From positions 1 to 64,000 of the forward strand of contig NZ_MDVN01000002.1 of NCBI RefSeq assembly GCF_002741945.1: 64,000 bases of DNA, written 5' to 3'. Below, piece by piece: positions 8,991 to 17,164 of this stretch. How positions within the stretch are numbered: the first letter of the stretch is position 1; every line of letters starts with the position of its first letter. The translations under genes and the position numbers were made by a program. Under the pieces are notes generated by a model, which was not told the DNA's origin, ran no database searches, and worked only from the letters and a program-made list of their open reading frames with translations. This stretch comes from Gaetbulibacter sp. 4G1. Lineage in GTDB: Bacteria > Bacteroidota > Bacteroidia > Flavobacteriales > Flavobacteriaceae.

Positions 8991-9638
8991 TTAGGGAGAT
9001 AATCGATCAATTTTCCAATTATAATCACTTTGTAACTTGTATCGTACTCTATCATGTAATCTATTTGGTCGTCCTTGCCAAAATTCAATCTCAACAGGCT
9101 TTACTATGTATCCGCCCCAATAACCTGGTCTTGGTATTTCTTTACCTTCATACTCTTCTTCAAGACCTTGTAACTTATTCTCAAGGTATTCACGGCTTTC
9201 AATAGTATCACTTTGATTAGAAACTACAGCTCCTAATTGGCTTCCTCTTGGTCTAGATTCAAAATAGCCATCGCTTAAATTTGCAGCTATCTTTTCAGCC
9301 TTGCCTTTAATTATAATTTGCCTTTCTGCACCATGCCAAAAAAATGATAAACACACATTAGGATTTTCTGCAATGGCTTTCCCTTTTTCGCTCTCATAAT
9401 TCGTGTAAAATATAAAGCCTTCGAAAGTATATTTTTTTAAGAGCACTACTCTACTCTTAGGATAACCATCTTTACCTATTGTAGATATTGTCATTGCATT
9501 GGTTTCATCTTCAGTAAAAAACTTATCAACTTCATAAAACCATTTTTGAAATAATTCCATTGGGTTTTCAGGCGCATCTGCTAAAAGTAATTCGCCTTTT
9601 TCGTAAGATTTTCTATAATCACTTAAATCCTTTTGCAT
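8991..9638 (-). CDS. pdxH: Pyridoxamine 5'-phosphate oxidase
   Basis: A 215-residue cytosolic flavoenzyme of usual family length. It oxidises pyridoxine or pyridoxamine 5'-phosphate to pyridoxal 5'-phosphate with FMN, the last step of vitamin B6 coenzyme synthesis and salvage. Seen in sequence: the N-terminal helix with YRKSYEKGELL, the FMN-binding split-barrel segment PKSRVVLLKKYTFEGFIFYTNYESEKG (about 59-85), SFFWHGAERQIIIKGKAEK, SRPRGSQLGA with a key Arg, and the C-terminal PNPOx dimerisation end FWQGRPNRLHDRVRY. It is divergent from the small membrane protein gene 52 bases away. Confidence 0.97.
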   Translation of the reverse strand: MQKDLSDYRKSYEKGELLLADAPENPMELFQKWFYEVDKFFTEDETNAMTISTIGKDGYPKSRVVLLKKYTFEGFIFYTNYESEKGKAIAENPNVCLSFFWHGAERQIIIKGKAEKIAANLSDGYFESRPRGSQLGAVVSNQSDTIESREYLENKLQGLEEEYEGKEIPRPGYWGGYIVKPVEIEFWQGRPNRLHDRVRYKLQSDYNWKIDRLSP

Positions 9639-9690
9639 AAAAATTAAAAATCAAATAAATTGTATATTTAAGTATTCAAATTTACACAAA

Positions 9691-9990
9691 ATGCTTTTTG
9701 TAGATACCCTTATTGGTCTCATTTTTATTATTTGTGGTCTTTTAGTAAAAAAATACCCAAATCTAATTGCTGGTTATAATTCTATGACTATAGAAGAAAA
9801 AAAGAAAATTGATATTAAAAAGCTTTCAACCTTTTTACATAATGGATTAATAATAACTGGTGCTTTAGCAATAACAGTAGCTATTTTGATGTTTTTTTTA
9901 GATATAAAACAACTATATAGACTTTTAGCTGGGATTATAATTATTGTTGTTGGCTTACTTTATACACTTATCAATGCCAATAAAAAATAA
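9691..9990 (+). CDS. Small membrane protein, DUF3784 family
   Basis: 99 residues with three hydrophobic segments (about 4-20, 48-70 and 76-95). The loop between the first two carries YPNLIAGYNSMTIEEKKKIDIKKLSTF, the recognisable DUF3784 signature. The family is widespread in Firmicutes and Bacteroidota and has no known function. The methyltransferase-like gene starts 28 bases downstream and may be cotranscribed. Confidence 0.8.
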   Translation: MLFVDTLIGLIFIICGLLVKKYPNLIAGYNSMTIEEKKKIDIKKLSTFLHNGLIITGALAITVAILMFFLDIKQLYRLLAGIIIIVVGLLYTLINANKK

Positions 9991-10017
9991 AAAACTAAAT
10001 AATGTTTAAATAAACAT

Positions 10018-10788
10018 ATGGGAAGAATACATTTATTTGAGTTTGAAGATTTAAAATGGTTTCCATCTTTTTTAAGAAATTATATGACAGACTTTTTACA
10101 ATTTGTTTCTAATAAATTTGATGTTTACAAACCTATAGTTTCTATTATTGAAGAAGGCTTAGAAAAAAGTAAATCTGATACCATTATAGATTTAGCTTCC
10201 GGCGGAGGCGGTGGTATACTTAAACTTAATGAATCTTTGTTAGAGAGAAAGCCTAATTTAAAAATTATTTTAACTGATTATTACCCTAATATTGAAGCTT
10301 TTAAGCACACTAAAGCATCCGCGAATAATATAGAGTACATTACTACTTCTATTGACGCTCTAAACGTACCTAAAAGTTTAGAAGGTTTAAGAACTCAGTT
10401 TTTGTCTTTACATCACTTTAAACCCATGCAAGCGCAACAAATACTTCAAAACGTTATAAATAATGAAAGTGTTATTGCTATTTTTGAAGCTCAAGAACGA
10501 AACTTAAAGAGTATCATTTTTATGCTTTTATCTCCTATAAATGTACTATTACTAACCCCATTTATAAAACCCTTTAAGTATGGAAGATTGTTGTTTACTT
10601 ATCTATTCCCCATTCTACCAATTTTAGTGTGTTGGGATGGATTAGTTTCGGTATTAAGAACATATTCTATAAAAGAAATGAACAAACTAATTAACGGACT
10701 CAGTAATGGAGATTCTTATGAATGGAAATTGGGTAAAGTAAAATCTGGTCCTAGTAAAATAACCTACCTTTTGGGGTACAAAAAATAA
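10018..10788 (+). CDS. Class I SAM-dependent methyltransferase-like protein
   Basis: 256 residues. The glycine-rich motif I, IIDLASGGGGGILKL (about 59-73), is followed by an acidic residue after strand 2 (LKIILTDYYPN), as in Rossmann-fold methyltransferases. Residues 160-215 are strongly hydrophobic (SIIFMLLSPINVLLLTPF, LLFTYLFPILPILVCW), suggesting membrane contact or a lipid-like substrate. Substrate unknown; the adjacent DUF3784 membrane protein does not settle it. Confidence 0.72.
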   Translation: MGRIHLFEFEDLKWFPSFLRNYMTDFLQFVSNKFDVYKPIVSIIEEGLEKSKSDTIIDLASGGGGGILKLNESLLERKPNLKIILTDYYPNIEAFKHTKASANNIEYITTSIDALNVPKSLEGLRTQFLSLHHFKPMQAQQILQNVINNESVIAIFEAQERNLKSIIFMLLSPINVLLLTPFIKPFKYGRLLFTYLFPILPILVCWDGLVSVLRTYSIKEMNKLINGLSNGDSYEWKLGKVKSGPSKITYLLGYKK

Positions 10789-10852
10789 AAAATTTCTTTT
10801 TTCAATTTATCTGTGTGAATATTCCTAAATTAGTGTTCCCAATAAAACCAAC

Positions 10853-11266
10853 ATGAAATTCCAAGATTCTGAGCACTCTAAAGTATTAAAGCACTATAAA
10901 TTAGAAAAGCCGTTTGGTAATTTTTACTTTCTTGAAACATTTTTTATTGCTGAATTAAATGAAGGTGTACACTTTGATTGGGAAAAAGTAATTGAAGTAA
11001 TGAGTGAATTGATAATTTTTTATGGTAAAGATGCAAAGCTGGCTTATCTTTCAAATAGGGTTAATTCGTATTCTACAGATCCACGTTCTTGGGAGAAAGT
11101 TCATAAAAAATACAATATAATTATTGCTAGTGCTATAGTATATTACAATGACTTTACATTTATGAATGCTACATTAGAAAAAAAATTCTCAAAAAGAAGT
11201 ATTAAACGTTGCCTCTCTCTTGATGAGGCTATAAAATGGATTTTAAATTTAGAAGAGTTTAATTAA
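10853..11266 (+). CDS. Conserved small protein, STAS/SpoIIAA-like fold possible
   Basis: 137 residues, no signal peptide. The alternating helix/strand pattern, with a central AKLAYLSNRVNSYSTDP segment and a C-terminal amphipathic helix (LSLDEAIKWIL), recalls SpoIIAA/STAS-like single-domain proteins found in flavobacteria, but I cannot point to a diagnostic motif. Its last four bases overlap the end of rnz on the other strand, so the two genes are convergent. Function unknown. Confidence 0.65.
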   Translation: MKFQDSEHSKVLKHYKLEKPFGNFYFLETFFIAELNEGVHFDWEKVIEVMSELIIFYGKDAKLAYLSNRVNSYSTDPRSWEKVHKKYNIIIASAIVYYNDFTFMNATLEKKFSKRSIKRCLSLDEAIKWILNLEEFN

Positions 11267-12168
11267 AATTCAAAGGTCTTTCCATCTTCACTCAGTTCAA
11301 CATTATCAAAAACTTCTAGAGCTTCTTCTTTAAAAGAGTCTAAGCCATCGTAACGCGTTGAATAATGCCCAAGCAATAATGTGCCAACGTTTGCAAGTTT
11401 TGCAATTTTAGCTGCTTCTTTTGCAGTAGAATGCTTTGTTTTTGGTGCCAAATTCGCATGTTTTTCTAAAAAGGTAGATTCGTGATATAACACATCTACA
11501 TTTTTAATGATTGGAATAATATCCTCTTTATACATTGTATCACTACAAAATGCGTAGCTTTTTGGTTTATTAGCTGGTTTTGTTACTTTTTTATTATCAA
11601 TTATAACCCCATCTCTATTTTCGACATCAAAACCTTGCTTTAGTTTTCTAAAATATGCTGTATCAATGTTTGCGTCTTCAACAGCATTAATATCTAATTT
11701 ACGTTCGCCTTCCTTCTCTTTGAATAGAAAACCATTAGTATAAACACGATGATTTAAAGGAATTGTATACACTTCAACCTTTGCATCTTCAAAAATTAAT
11801 TCAGATTCTTCAGAAGTTAATTCATGAAAGCAAAGCTTGTAATTTGTCCATGAATCTGCGAGTTTCATTTGAAGCGTCACAACTTCCTTGATACCTTTAG
11901 GTCCATAAATATGTAAATCGGTTTCACGAGTTAATAACCTAAAAGTGGAAATCAATCCTACTAAACCAAAAAAGTGGTCACCGTGCAAATGTGATATAAA
12001 AATATGCTTTATACGATTGAATTTAATTTTATGCTTTCGTAACTGAACTTGTGTTCCTTCTCCACAATCAATTAAAAACATATGATTATTAATTTCTAAA
12101 ACCTGTGATGTTGTATTTGTTAAAGCTCGTGGTGTTGCACTATAACAGCCTAAAATAGAAAGCTTCAT
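11263..12168 (-). CDS. rnz: Ribonuclease Z
   Basis: A 301-residue metallo-beta-lactamase fold endonuclease that matures the 3' ends of tRNA precursors. The zinc motif is SHLHGDH at residues 59-65, with further ligands in FCSDTMY, YHESTF (about 230-235) and LGHYSTRY (about 265-272). The RNase Z N-terminus LGCYSATPRALTNTTSQ is present. Length fits the bacterial short form. It is the last gene of a five-gene minus-strand operon with pyrR and pyrB; one base separates it from the DUF3291 gene upstream. Confidence 0.97.
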   Translation of the reverse strand: MKLSILGCYSATPRALTNTTSQVLEINNHMFLIDCGEGTQVQLRKHKIKFNRIKHIFISHLHGDHFFGLVGLISTFRLLTRETDLHIYGPKGIKEVVTLQMKLADSWTNYKLCFHELTSEESELIFEDAKVEVYTIPLNHRVYTNGFLFKEKEGERKLDINAVEDANIDTAYFRKLKQGFDVENRDGVIIDNKKVTKPANKPKSYAFCSDTMYKEDIIPIIKNVDVLYHESTFLEKHANLAPKTKHSTAKEAAKIAKLANVGTLLLGHYSTRYDGLDSFKEEALEVFDNVELSEDGKTFEF

Positions 12169-12169
12169 A

Positions 12170-12640
12170 TTATGAAATAGGTGTATAGTTTATTGAATCT
12201 TCGGCTGTGAATTTGCTTTTAAAACTAAATGCATATGGAGTGTCTCCGTGTTTGTTTAAATAATCTAATCGATCTTTAGCATCTTGGAATGTTGGTTCAT
12301 AGCCCTTAGGAATATACCAAAATGCCATATGCATCATTTTCATTTTGCTAAACCATTCTTTTTTACGCTTAAAAACTTCGATGTGACCAGAATTATAAGT
12401 GTATTCAAAAAGGGATTCTAAACTTTTCCAAACCGACATGTTTATAAGTAATGCATCGTCTTCAAAAACTTTAGCTCCCAATTCCTTGTCTTCATCCTGC
12501 ATACGCCAAACAAAACCGTCAGCAGAATCTGCTATAGCATTAATTTTATCAAGATTATTTACAAAATCTTGCATAATTGGGTCATCCATTGGTGCCAATC
12601 GTTTAGCTATATTTACTTGAGCAAGGTTATGTTCTTTCAT
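12170..12640 (-). CDS. DUF3291 domain protein
   Basis: 156 residues, cytosolic. The family pattern is clear: LAQVNIAKRLAPMDDPIMQDFVNNLDKINAIAD at the start, GFVWRMQDED, then NMSVWKSLESLFEYTYNSGHIEVFKRKKEWF and the ending PYAFSFKSKF. The fold is related to ferredoxin-like alpha/beta-barrel monooxygenases, but no activity is established. It is packed between two operon genes with one-base gaps on each side. Confidence 0.88.
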   Translation of the reverse strand: MKEHNLAQVNIAKRLAPMDDPIMQDFVNNLDKINAIADSADGFVWRMQDEDKELGAKVFEDDALLINMSVWKSLESLFEYTYNSGHIEVFKRKKEWFSKMKMMHMAFWYIPKGYEPTFQDAKDRLDYLNKHGDTPYAFSFKSKFTAEDSINYTPIS

Positions 12641-12641
12641 A

Positions 12642-12974
12642 TTAAAGCCCTAAATCACGTTCCATATCTTCCATTTCTATAATATCATAGGCTTCTTGTA
12701 AAGTAGGTACAACAATTATTTCGTCTGGAACATCATCAAGGTTTACTTTATCTGAAACAATAACAAACGATTGTTTAGCTGCTCTGTGCATATTAGATAG
12801 TTCAAGAAACTCTACTATCTCAGATAAGCTAATTTTTGTGAGTGTAGTTAGTGAAACTATAATATTGTTGTTTTTAAATTTAGGGTATAACGCATGAATT
12901 TTTTTTACCAATTCTATTATTGTGGCCTTTTCTTGGGTAATTATTGAAATATTTCCGTTTTGACTTAAAATCAT
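12642..12974 (-). CDS. Small conserved protein in the pyr-rnz operon, possibly STAS-like
   Basis: 110 residues, no signal. A beta-alpha pattern of about four strands (ISIITQ, NNIIVSLT, QSFVIVSD, EIIVVPT) with interleaved helices suggests an anti-sigma-factor-antagonist (STAS) type fold. The C-terminal TLQEAYDIIEMEDMERDLGL resembles the tail of flavobacterial proteins always found beside rnz. Its start lies 3 bases after pyrB and its end 1 base before the DUF3291 gene, so it is surely cotranscribed. Function unknown. Confidence 0.75.
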   Translation of the reverse strand: MILSQNGNISIITQEKATIIELVKKIHALYPKFKNNNIIVSLTTLTKISLSEIVEFLELSNMHRAAKQSFVIVSDKVNLDDVPDEIIVVPTLQEAYDIIEMEDMERDLGL

Positions 12975-12977
12975 GAT

Positions 12978-13907
12978 TTACTGTTTTATTTTTGAAGCTA
13001 ATAAATATATAACTGCCATTCTTATTGCTACACCATTTTCAACTTGATTTAAAATAATGGCTTGTTTAGAATCAGCAACATCACTAGTAATTTCTACACC
13101 TCTGTTTATTGGTCCTGGGTGCATAATAGTTATTTCTTTATCTAAAGAATTAAGTAAATCTTTATTAACTCCAAACTGTTGTGTGTATTCTCTTGTTGAT
13201 GGAAAATAACTAATCTCCATACGTTCGTTCTGGACACGAAGCATATTAGCTACATCACACCAATTTAGCGCTTTACGCAGGTTTATTTCAACTTTTACTC
13301 CAAGTTTGTTAATATACTTAGGAATCAATGTTTTTGGTCCACAAACCATAACCTGAGCACCTTGTAATTGTAAAGCAAATATATTTGAAAGTGCTACTCT
13401 ACTATGCAATATGTCGCCTACTATAACAACTTTTTTACCTTTAACATCACCTAATCGTTCTCTTATTGAATATGAATCTAATAAGGCTTGGGTTGGATGC
13501 TCATGTGCTCCGTCTCCAGCATTTATAATACTAGCTTTTACATGTTTTGATAAAAATACACCAGCACCGGGATTTGGATGACGCATAACAACCATATCTA
13601 CTTTCATAGATAAAATATTGTTTACGGTATCAATTAAAGTTTCTCCTTTTTTTACTGAAGATTGTGCTGACGAAAAATTAATTACATCTGCAGACAAGCG
13701 CTTTTCGGCAAGTTCAAAAGATAACTTTGTACGAGTAGAATTTTCAAAAAAAAGGTTTGCAATGGTAATATCACGTAGCGAAGGTACTTTTTTAATGGGC
13801 CTGTTAATCACTTCCTTAAAGTGGTCAGCAGTTTCAAAAATAAGTTGGATATCTTGTTCCTTAAGATATTTTATTCCTAATAAGTGATTTACACTTAATT
13901 CGCTCAT
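12978..13907 (-). CDS. pyrB: Aspartate carbamoyltransferase catalytic subunit
   Basis: 309 residues, normal length. It joins carbamoyl phosphate and aspartate, the first committed step of pyrimidine synthesis, in the cytosol. The carbamoyl phosphate motif STRT is at residues 57-60 (FFENSTRTKLSFE). HPTQALLD and MHPGPINRGVE, both typical of PyrB rather than ornithine carbamoyltransferase, are present. It is located 8 bases after pyrR, the usual regulator pairing. No pyrI regulatory subunit gene is nearby. Confidence 0.97.
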   Translation of the reverse strand: MSELSVNHLLGIKYLKEQDIQLIFETADHFKEVINRPIKKVPSLRDITIANLFFENSTRTKLSFELAEKRLSADVINFSSAQSSVKKGETLIDTVNNILSMKVDMVVMRHPNPGAGVFLSKHVKASIINAGDGAHEHPTQALLDSYSIRERLGDVKGKKVVIVGDILHSRVALSNIFALQLQGAQVMVCGPKTLIPKYINKLGVKVEINLRKALNWCDVANMLRVQNERMEISYFPSTREYTQQFGVNKDLLNSLDKEITIMHPGPINRGVEITSDVADSKQAIILNQVENGVAIRMAVIYLLASKIKQ

Positions 13908-13915
13908 CTTCTATA

Positions 13916-14455
13916 TTATTTTTCAATTAAATAAACTGCATCTTCATTTTCATGCTCTTTCCAGTTTACTTTTACTTTTTCATTATTTATAACATCTACT
14001 TGTCTCCCTCTATAATCTGGTTGAATAGGTAAATGTCTGCTAAAACGTCTGTCTATTAACGTTAACAACTCTATTTCATTTGGTCTACCAAAAGATTGAA
14101 TTGCCGTTAAAGCTGCTCTTATACTTCTTCCTGTATACAAAACATCATCGATGAATACAATATTTTTATCTTCAACTAAAAAATTAATTTTAGTTTCATT
14201 AGCCTCCAAAGTTTTCTCACCTCTTCTAAAATCGTCTCTATAAAAAGTAATATCTAAATGTCCAATTTGAATATTTTTAACCTTGTAATCTTCTGTTAAT
14301 ATTTTAGCCAATCTATCAGCCAAAAACACGCCACGAGGCTGCAAGCCTATTAAAACTGTATTTGAGAAATCGTTATGTTTTTCAATAAGTTGACAAGCCA
14401 ATCGATGAAGAATGATGTTTACCTCTTTTGCGTTAAGTAAAACTTTTTGACTCAT
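13916..14455 (-). CDS. pyrR: PyrR: pyrimidine operon regulator / uracil phosphoribosyltransferase
   Basis: About 179 residues from the start MSQKVLLN. The PRPP loop VFIDDVLYTGRSIRAAL is the type I phosphoribosyltransferase signature, and IGLQPRGVFLA near residue 40 and RHLPIQPDYRG fit PyrR. A longer frame begins at 14485 (MYSKYVWIVY), but a perfect TAnnTTTG box at 14483-14490 would place the RNA start near 14476, inside that extension, so the shorter start is preferred. PyrR proteins salvage uracil and, in many bacteria, bind pyr mRNA; RNA binding here is inferred only. First gene of the operon. Confidence 0.95.
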   Translation of the reverse strand: MSQKVLLNAKEVNIILHRLACQLIEKHNDFSNTVLIGLQPRGVFLADRLAKILTEDYKVKNIQIGHLDITFYRDDFRRGEKTLEANETKINFLVEDKNIVFIDDVLYTGRSIRAALTAIQSFGRPNEIELLTLIDRRFSRHLPIQPDYRGRQVDVINNEKVKVNWKEHENEDAVYLIEK

Positions 14456-14482
14456 ATATACTATCCAAACGTATTTGGAGTA

Positions 14483-14490
14483 CAAAGGTA
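14483..14490 (-). promoter_or_regulatory. Promoter -7 box of the pyrR-pyrB-rnz operon
   Basis: TACCTTTG on the minus strand matches the Bacteroidetes -7 consensus TAnnTTTG exactly, 28 bases before the preferred pyrR start. The -33 TTG is imperfect (TTC at 18 bases). Confidence 0.6.
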
Positions 14491-14526
14491 ATGCAAAATT
14501 TTAAAATTGAAGGGGTATTATTTGCA

Positions 14527-14566
14527 ATAAAAAAAGCCTCTCATTTCTGAAAGGCTTGATTTTTTA
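14527..14566 (-). terminator. Rho-independent terminator of rpsA
   Basis: On the minus strand AAGCCTTTCA-GAAA-TGAGAGGCTT is a 10-bp stem with a GAAA tetraloop and one G-T pair, followed by TTTTTTT. It lies 24 bases past the rpsA stop. Confidence 0.9.
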
Positions 14567-14580
14567 TAAAAATTTGGTAA

Positions 14581-16413
14581 TTATTTCTTACCGTCCATTT
14601 TATCTTTAAGAGCTTGTAACGCATCATTAGCATCACCTAAAGTAGGCTTAGCTTCTGCTGCTGCACTTGCCGCTTTTTTAGCAGCTGCTTTTACATTCTT
14701 AATCTCTTCTGCTTTAAAAATAGCTGTATGTGAAGCTACAACACGCTTAAATTCTTTATTGAATTCAATAATTTTAAACTCAGCTGTTTCTCCTTTTTTA
14801 AGCTTGTTTCCATCTTCTTTTTCAAGATGACGAGAAGGTATAAATGCAACAATATCGTCGTTAAAAGTAACTGTAGCTCCTTTATCAACGATTTCGGTTA
14901 ATGCTGCTGTATGTACTGTTTCTAAAGCGAATTCAGTTTCATACTTATCCCAAGGGTTTTCAGTAGTTTGTTTATGTCCTAGAGATAATTTACGTCCTTC
15001 AACATCTAATTCTAATACAATCACGTCTAATTTATCGCCTACTGCACAGAATTCAGATGGATGTTTGATTTTCTTAGTCCAAGATAAATCAGAGATATAA
15101 ATTAATCCGTCAATACCTTCTTCTAATTCAACAAAAACACCAAAGTTTGTAAAGTTACGTACAACACCTGTGTGTTTAGAACCAACAGGGTATTTGCCTG
15201 TAATATCTGTCCATGGATCTGGAGTTAATTGCTTAATTCCAAGAGACATTTTACGATCTTCTCTATCTAAAGTTAAGATTTGAGCTTCAACTTCGTCTCC
15301 AACTGATACGAAATCTTGAGCAGAACGTAAATGAGTTGACCAAGACATTTCTGATACGTGAATTAATCCTTCTACACCATCAGCAACCTCAATAAACGCA
15401 CCATAATCTGCAATTACTACTACTTTTCCTTTTACTTTATCACCAACTTTAACTTCTTCAGCAAGAGCTTCCCATGGGTGTTTGCTTAATTGTTTTAATC
15501 CTAATTGAATTCTTGATTTATTTTCATCAAAATCAAGGATTACAACATTAAGTTTTTGATCTAATTCAACAATCTCATTTGGATGATTGATTCTAGACCA
15601 AGATAAATCTGTAATATGAACTAATCCGTCAACACCACCAAGATCGATAAATACACCATAAGAAGTAATATTTTTAACAATACCTTCTAATACTTGACCT
15701 TTTTCTAATTGACCAATAATTTCTTTCTTTTGTTCTTCAATATCAGCCTCAATAAGAGCTTTATGAGATACAACAACGTTTTTGAATTCGTGGTTGATTT
15801 TCACAACTTTGAATTCCATCGTTTTATTTACATACTGGTCGTAATCTCTAATTGGTTTAACATCAATTTGAGAACCTGGTAAGAATGCTTCAATTCCAAA
15901 AACATCTACAATCATACCTCCTTTAGTTCTACATTTAACAAAACCGTTAACTATTTCACCAGTTTCATGAGCTTTATTTACTCTATCCCATGCTTTAATT
16001 ACACGAGCTTTTCTGTGAGATAATACTAATTGCCCTGTTGCATCTTCGCGTACATCAATTAATACTTCTACTTTATCACCAACTGCTAAGTTAGGGTTGT
16101 AACGAAATTCGTTTAAAGAAATAACACCTTCAGATTTTGCATTGATGTCAATAATAGCATCACGATCTGTAATATGAACTACAGTCCCTTCAACTACTTC
16201 ATCATCTAAAGTATCAACGAAATTTGCTGCTACTAATTTTTCAAATTCTTGTAATTGTTTGTCATCAACTTCATCAATTCCTTCTTCGTAATTGTGCCAG
16301 TTAAAGTCTTTTAAGAATTTTTCAGGATTTGCTTGAGCTTCAGATACTACTGGAGCTTCTACAGTTTCAGCTTGAGTTGCCTCAACTTCAGCTTGTTTTG
16401 CTTTTTCAGCCAT
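14581..16413 (-). CDS. rpsA: 30S ribosomal protein S1
   Basis: 610 residues. After an acidic, Ala/Glu-rich N-terminal extension of about 45 residues typical of Bacteroidota, six S1 RNA-binding domains follow. Repeats such as GIVKNITSYGVFIDLGGVDG, GKVVVIADYGAFIEVADG and GVVRNFTNFGVFVELEEG mark the central, best-conserved domains. S1 binds mRNA on the 30S subunit and helps initiation, which matters in this phylum because Shine-Dalgarno signals are scarce. The C-terminal tail is Ala/Lys-rich. It is a single gene with its own terminator and a leader of about 150 bases containing a strong hairpin. Confidence 0.98.
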   Translation of the reverse strand: MAEKAKQAEVEATQAETVEAPVVSEAQANPEKFLKDFNWHNYEEGIDEVDDKQLQEFEKLVAANFVDTLDDEVVEGTVVHITDRDAIIDINAKSEGVISLNEFRYNPNLAVGDKVEVLIDVREDATGQLVLSHRKARVIKAWDRVNKAHETGEIVNGFVKCRTKGGMIVDVFGIEAFLPGSQIDVKPIRDYDQYVNKTMEFKVVKINHEFKNVVVSHKALIEADIEEQKKEIIGQLEKGQVLEGIVKNITSYGVFIDLGGVDGLVHITDLSWSRINHPNEIVELDQKLNVVILDFDENKSRIQLGLKQLSKHPWEALAEEVKVGDKVKGKVVVIADYGAFIEVADGVEGLIHVSEMSWSTHLRSAQDFVSVGDEVEAQILTLDREDRKMSLGIKQLTPDPWTDITGKYPVGSKHTGVVRNFTNFGVFVELEEGIDGLIYISDLSWTKKIKHPSEFCAVGDKLDVIVLELDVEGRKLSLGHKQTTENPWDKYETEFALETVHTAALTEIVDKGATVTFNDDIVAFIPSRHLEKEDGNKLKKGETAEFKIIEFNKEFKRVVASHTAIFKAEEIKNVKAAAKKAASAAAEAKPTLGDANDALQALKDKMDGKK

Positions 16414-16427
16414 TTAATTTAATTAAA

Positions 16428-16457
16428 CAATGTAATTTGCAAAATGCAACTACATTG
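16428..16457 (-). promoter_or_regulatory. Stem-loop in the rpsA leader, 14 bases before the start codon
   Basis: On the minus strand CAATGTAG-TTGCA-TTT-TGCAA-AT-TACATTG folds into two stacked helices (TTGCA/TGCAA inside CAATGTA/TACATTG) with a small internal loop. Because it ends 14 bases before the ATG, it could affect ribosome access. Together with the distant promoter box it makes an S1 autoregulation site plausible. The rest of the 305-base rpsA-LysM gap shows smaller hairpins (AACAC/GTGTT, CTTC/GAAG) and AT-rich sequence, but no gene. Confidence 0.5.
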
Positions 16458-16567
16458 AGATTTGTATTCTGTATGCTTCGGAAGATTTATGCGTTTAACA
16501 CACAGAAGTGTTATTTTTATTATTGTTTCGTTCCTTTTATCATTCCGATAATCCGCTAAAAGGAGTG

Positions 16568-16575
16568 CAAAAATA
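16568..16575 (-). promoter_or_regulatory. Promoter -7 box of rpsA
   Basis: TATTTTTG on the minus strand matches TAnnTTTG exactly. It would start a leader of about 150 bases before the rpsA ATG. No clear TTG at -33. Confidence 0.5.
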
Positions 16576-16718
16576 CATATTTTTAACATATTAGCCTAAT
16601 TTGACTAAACTATTTTAAATCACTGGTTAATAGAACTATAATTAAATTAAAAAAAGCTTTTTATTGACCAACCTTTTATTATATTTATGATATTAACACT
16701 TAAAAATTTATAACACTT

Positions 16719-17099
16719 ATGACTATGAAAGCAAAATACCAATCGGTACTAGATTTAGGGCAAGAATTAAATATACAAAATGGCGATGTACAAGAAGAAA
16801 ATGGCGTATTAAAAGTTTGGGGGACAGCAAAAACCCCTTATGAAAAAAACCTGATTTGGGATAAAATTAAAGCTGTTGGGGGTGAAAATCCAAGTGATAT
16901 TATGGCTGATATAAAAGTTGCAGATGAAAGTGTTTTCCACAGACATGTAGTTAAACCTGGCGAAACATTAGGCAAAATTGCCAAGCATTACTACGGAGAT
17001 GTGATGAAGTATAAAAACATTTTTGCAGCAAATTCAGATATTTTGAAAAACCCAGACTTAATTCATCCAGACCAAGAATTAATTATTCCTAATTTATAA
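16719..17099 (+). CDS. LysM domain protein with BON-like N-terminus (Kbp/YgaU-like)
   Basis: 126 residues without a signal peptide. Residues 20-70 (NIQNGDVQEENGVLKVWGTAKTPYEKNLIWDKIK) look like a BON domain. Residues 76-124 are a LysM domain (HVVKPGETLGKIAKHYYGDVMKYKNIFAAN...DLIHPDQELIIP). The same two-domain layout occurs in E. coli Kbp (YgaU), a cytosolic potassium-binding protein. Flavobacterial members are usually annotated only as LysM peptidoglycan-binding proteins. The lack of an export signal argues for the Kbp-like reading. MTMKAK offers two close start codons; the first is used here. Confidence 0.88.
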   Translation: MTMKAKYQSVLDLGQELNIQNGDVQEENGVLKVWGTAKTPYEKNLIWDKIKAVGGENPSDIMADIKVADESVFHRHVVKPGETLGKIAKHYYGDVMKYKNIFAANSDILKNPDLIHPDQELIIPNL

Positions 17100-17121
17100 A
17101 AAATAAACTCAAAAAGTAATA

Positions 17122-17164
17122 AGCGGCTGTATTTTGATAACTTCAATAATCAGTCGCTTTTTTA
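17122..17164 (+). terminator. Terminator between the convergent LysM and cmk genes
   Basis: AGCGGCTG pairs with CAGTCGCT (one G-T pair) across a 21-base loop, followed by TTTTTT. Confidence 0.6.

Noticed and set aside
14456-14485. Longer pyrR start (MYSKYVWIVY)
   Set aside because: The exact -7 box at 14483-14490 puts the RNA start inside this extension, and PyrR relatives begin near MSQKV.
16329-16559. 76-codon plus-strand ORF over the rpsA start and leader
   Set aside because: It is antisense to a ribosomal protein gene and is Leu-rich low complexity, a shadow of the Ala/Glu-rich rpsA N-terminus.
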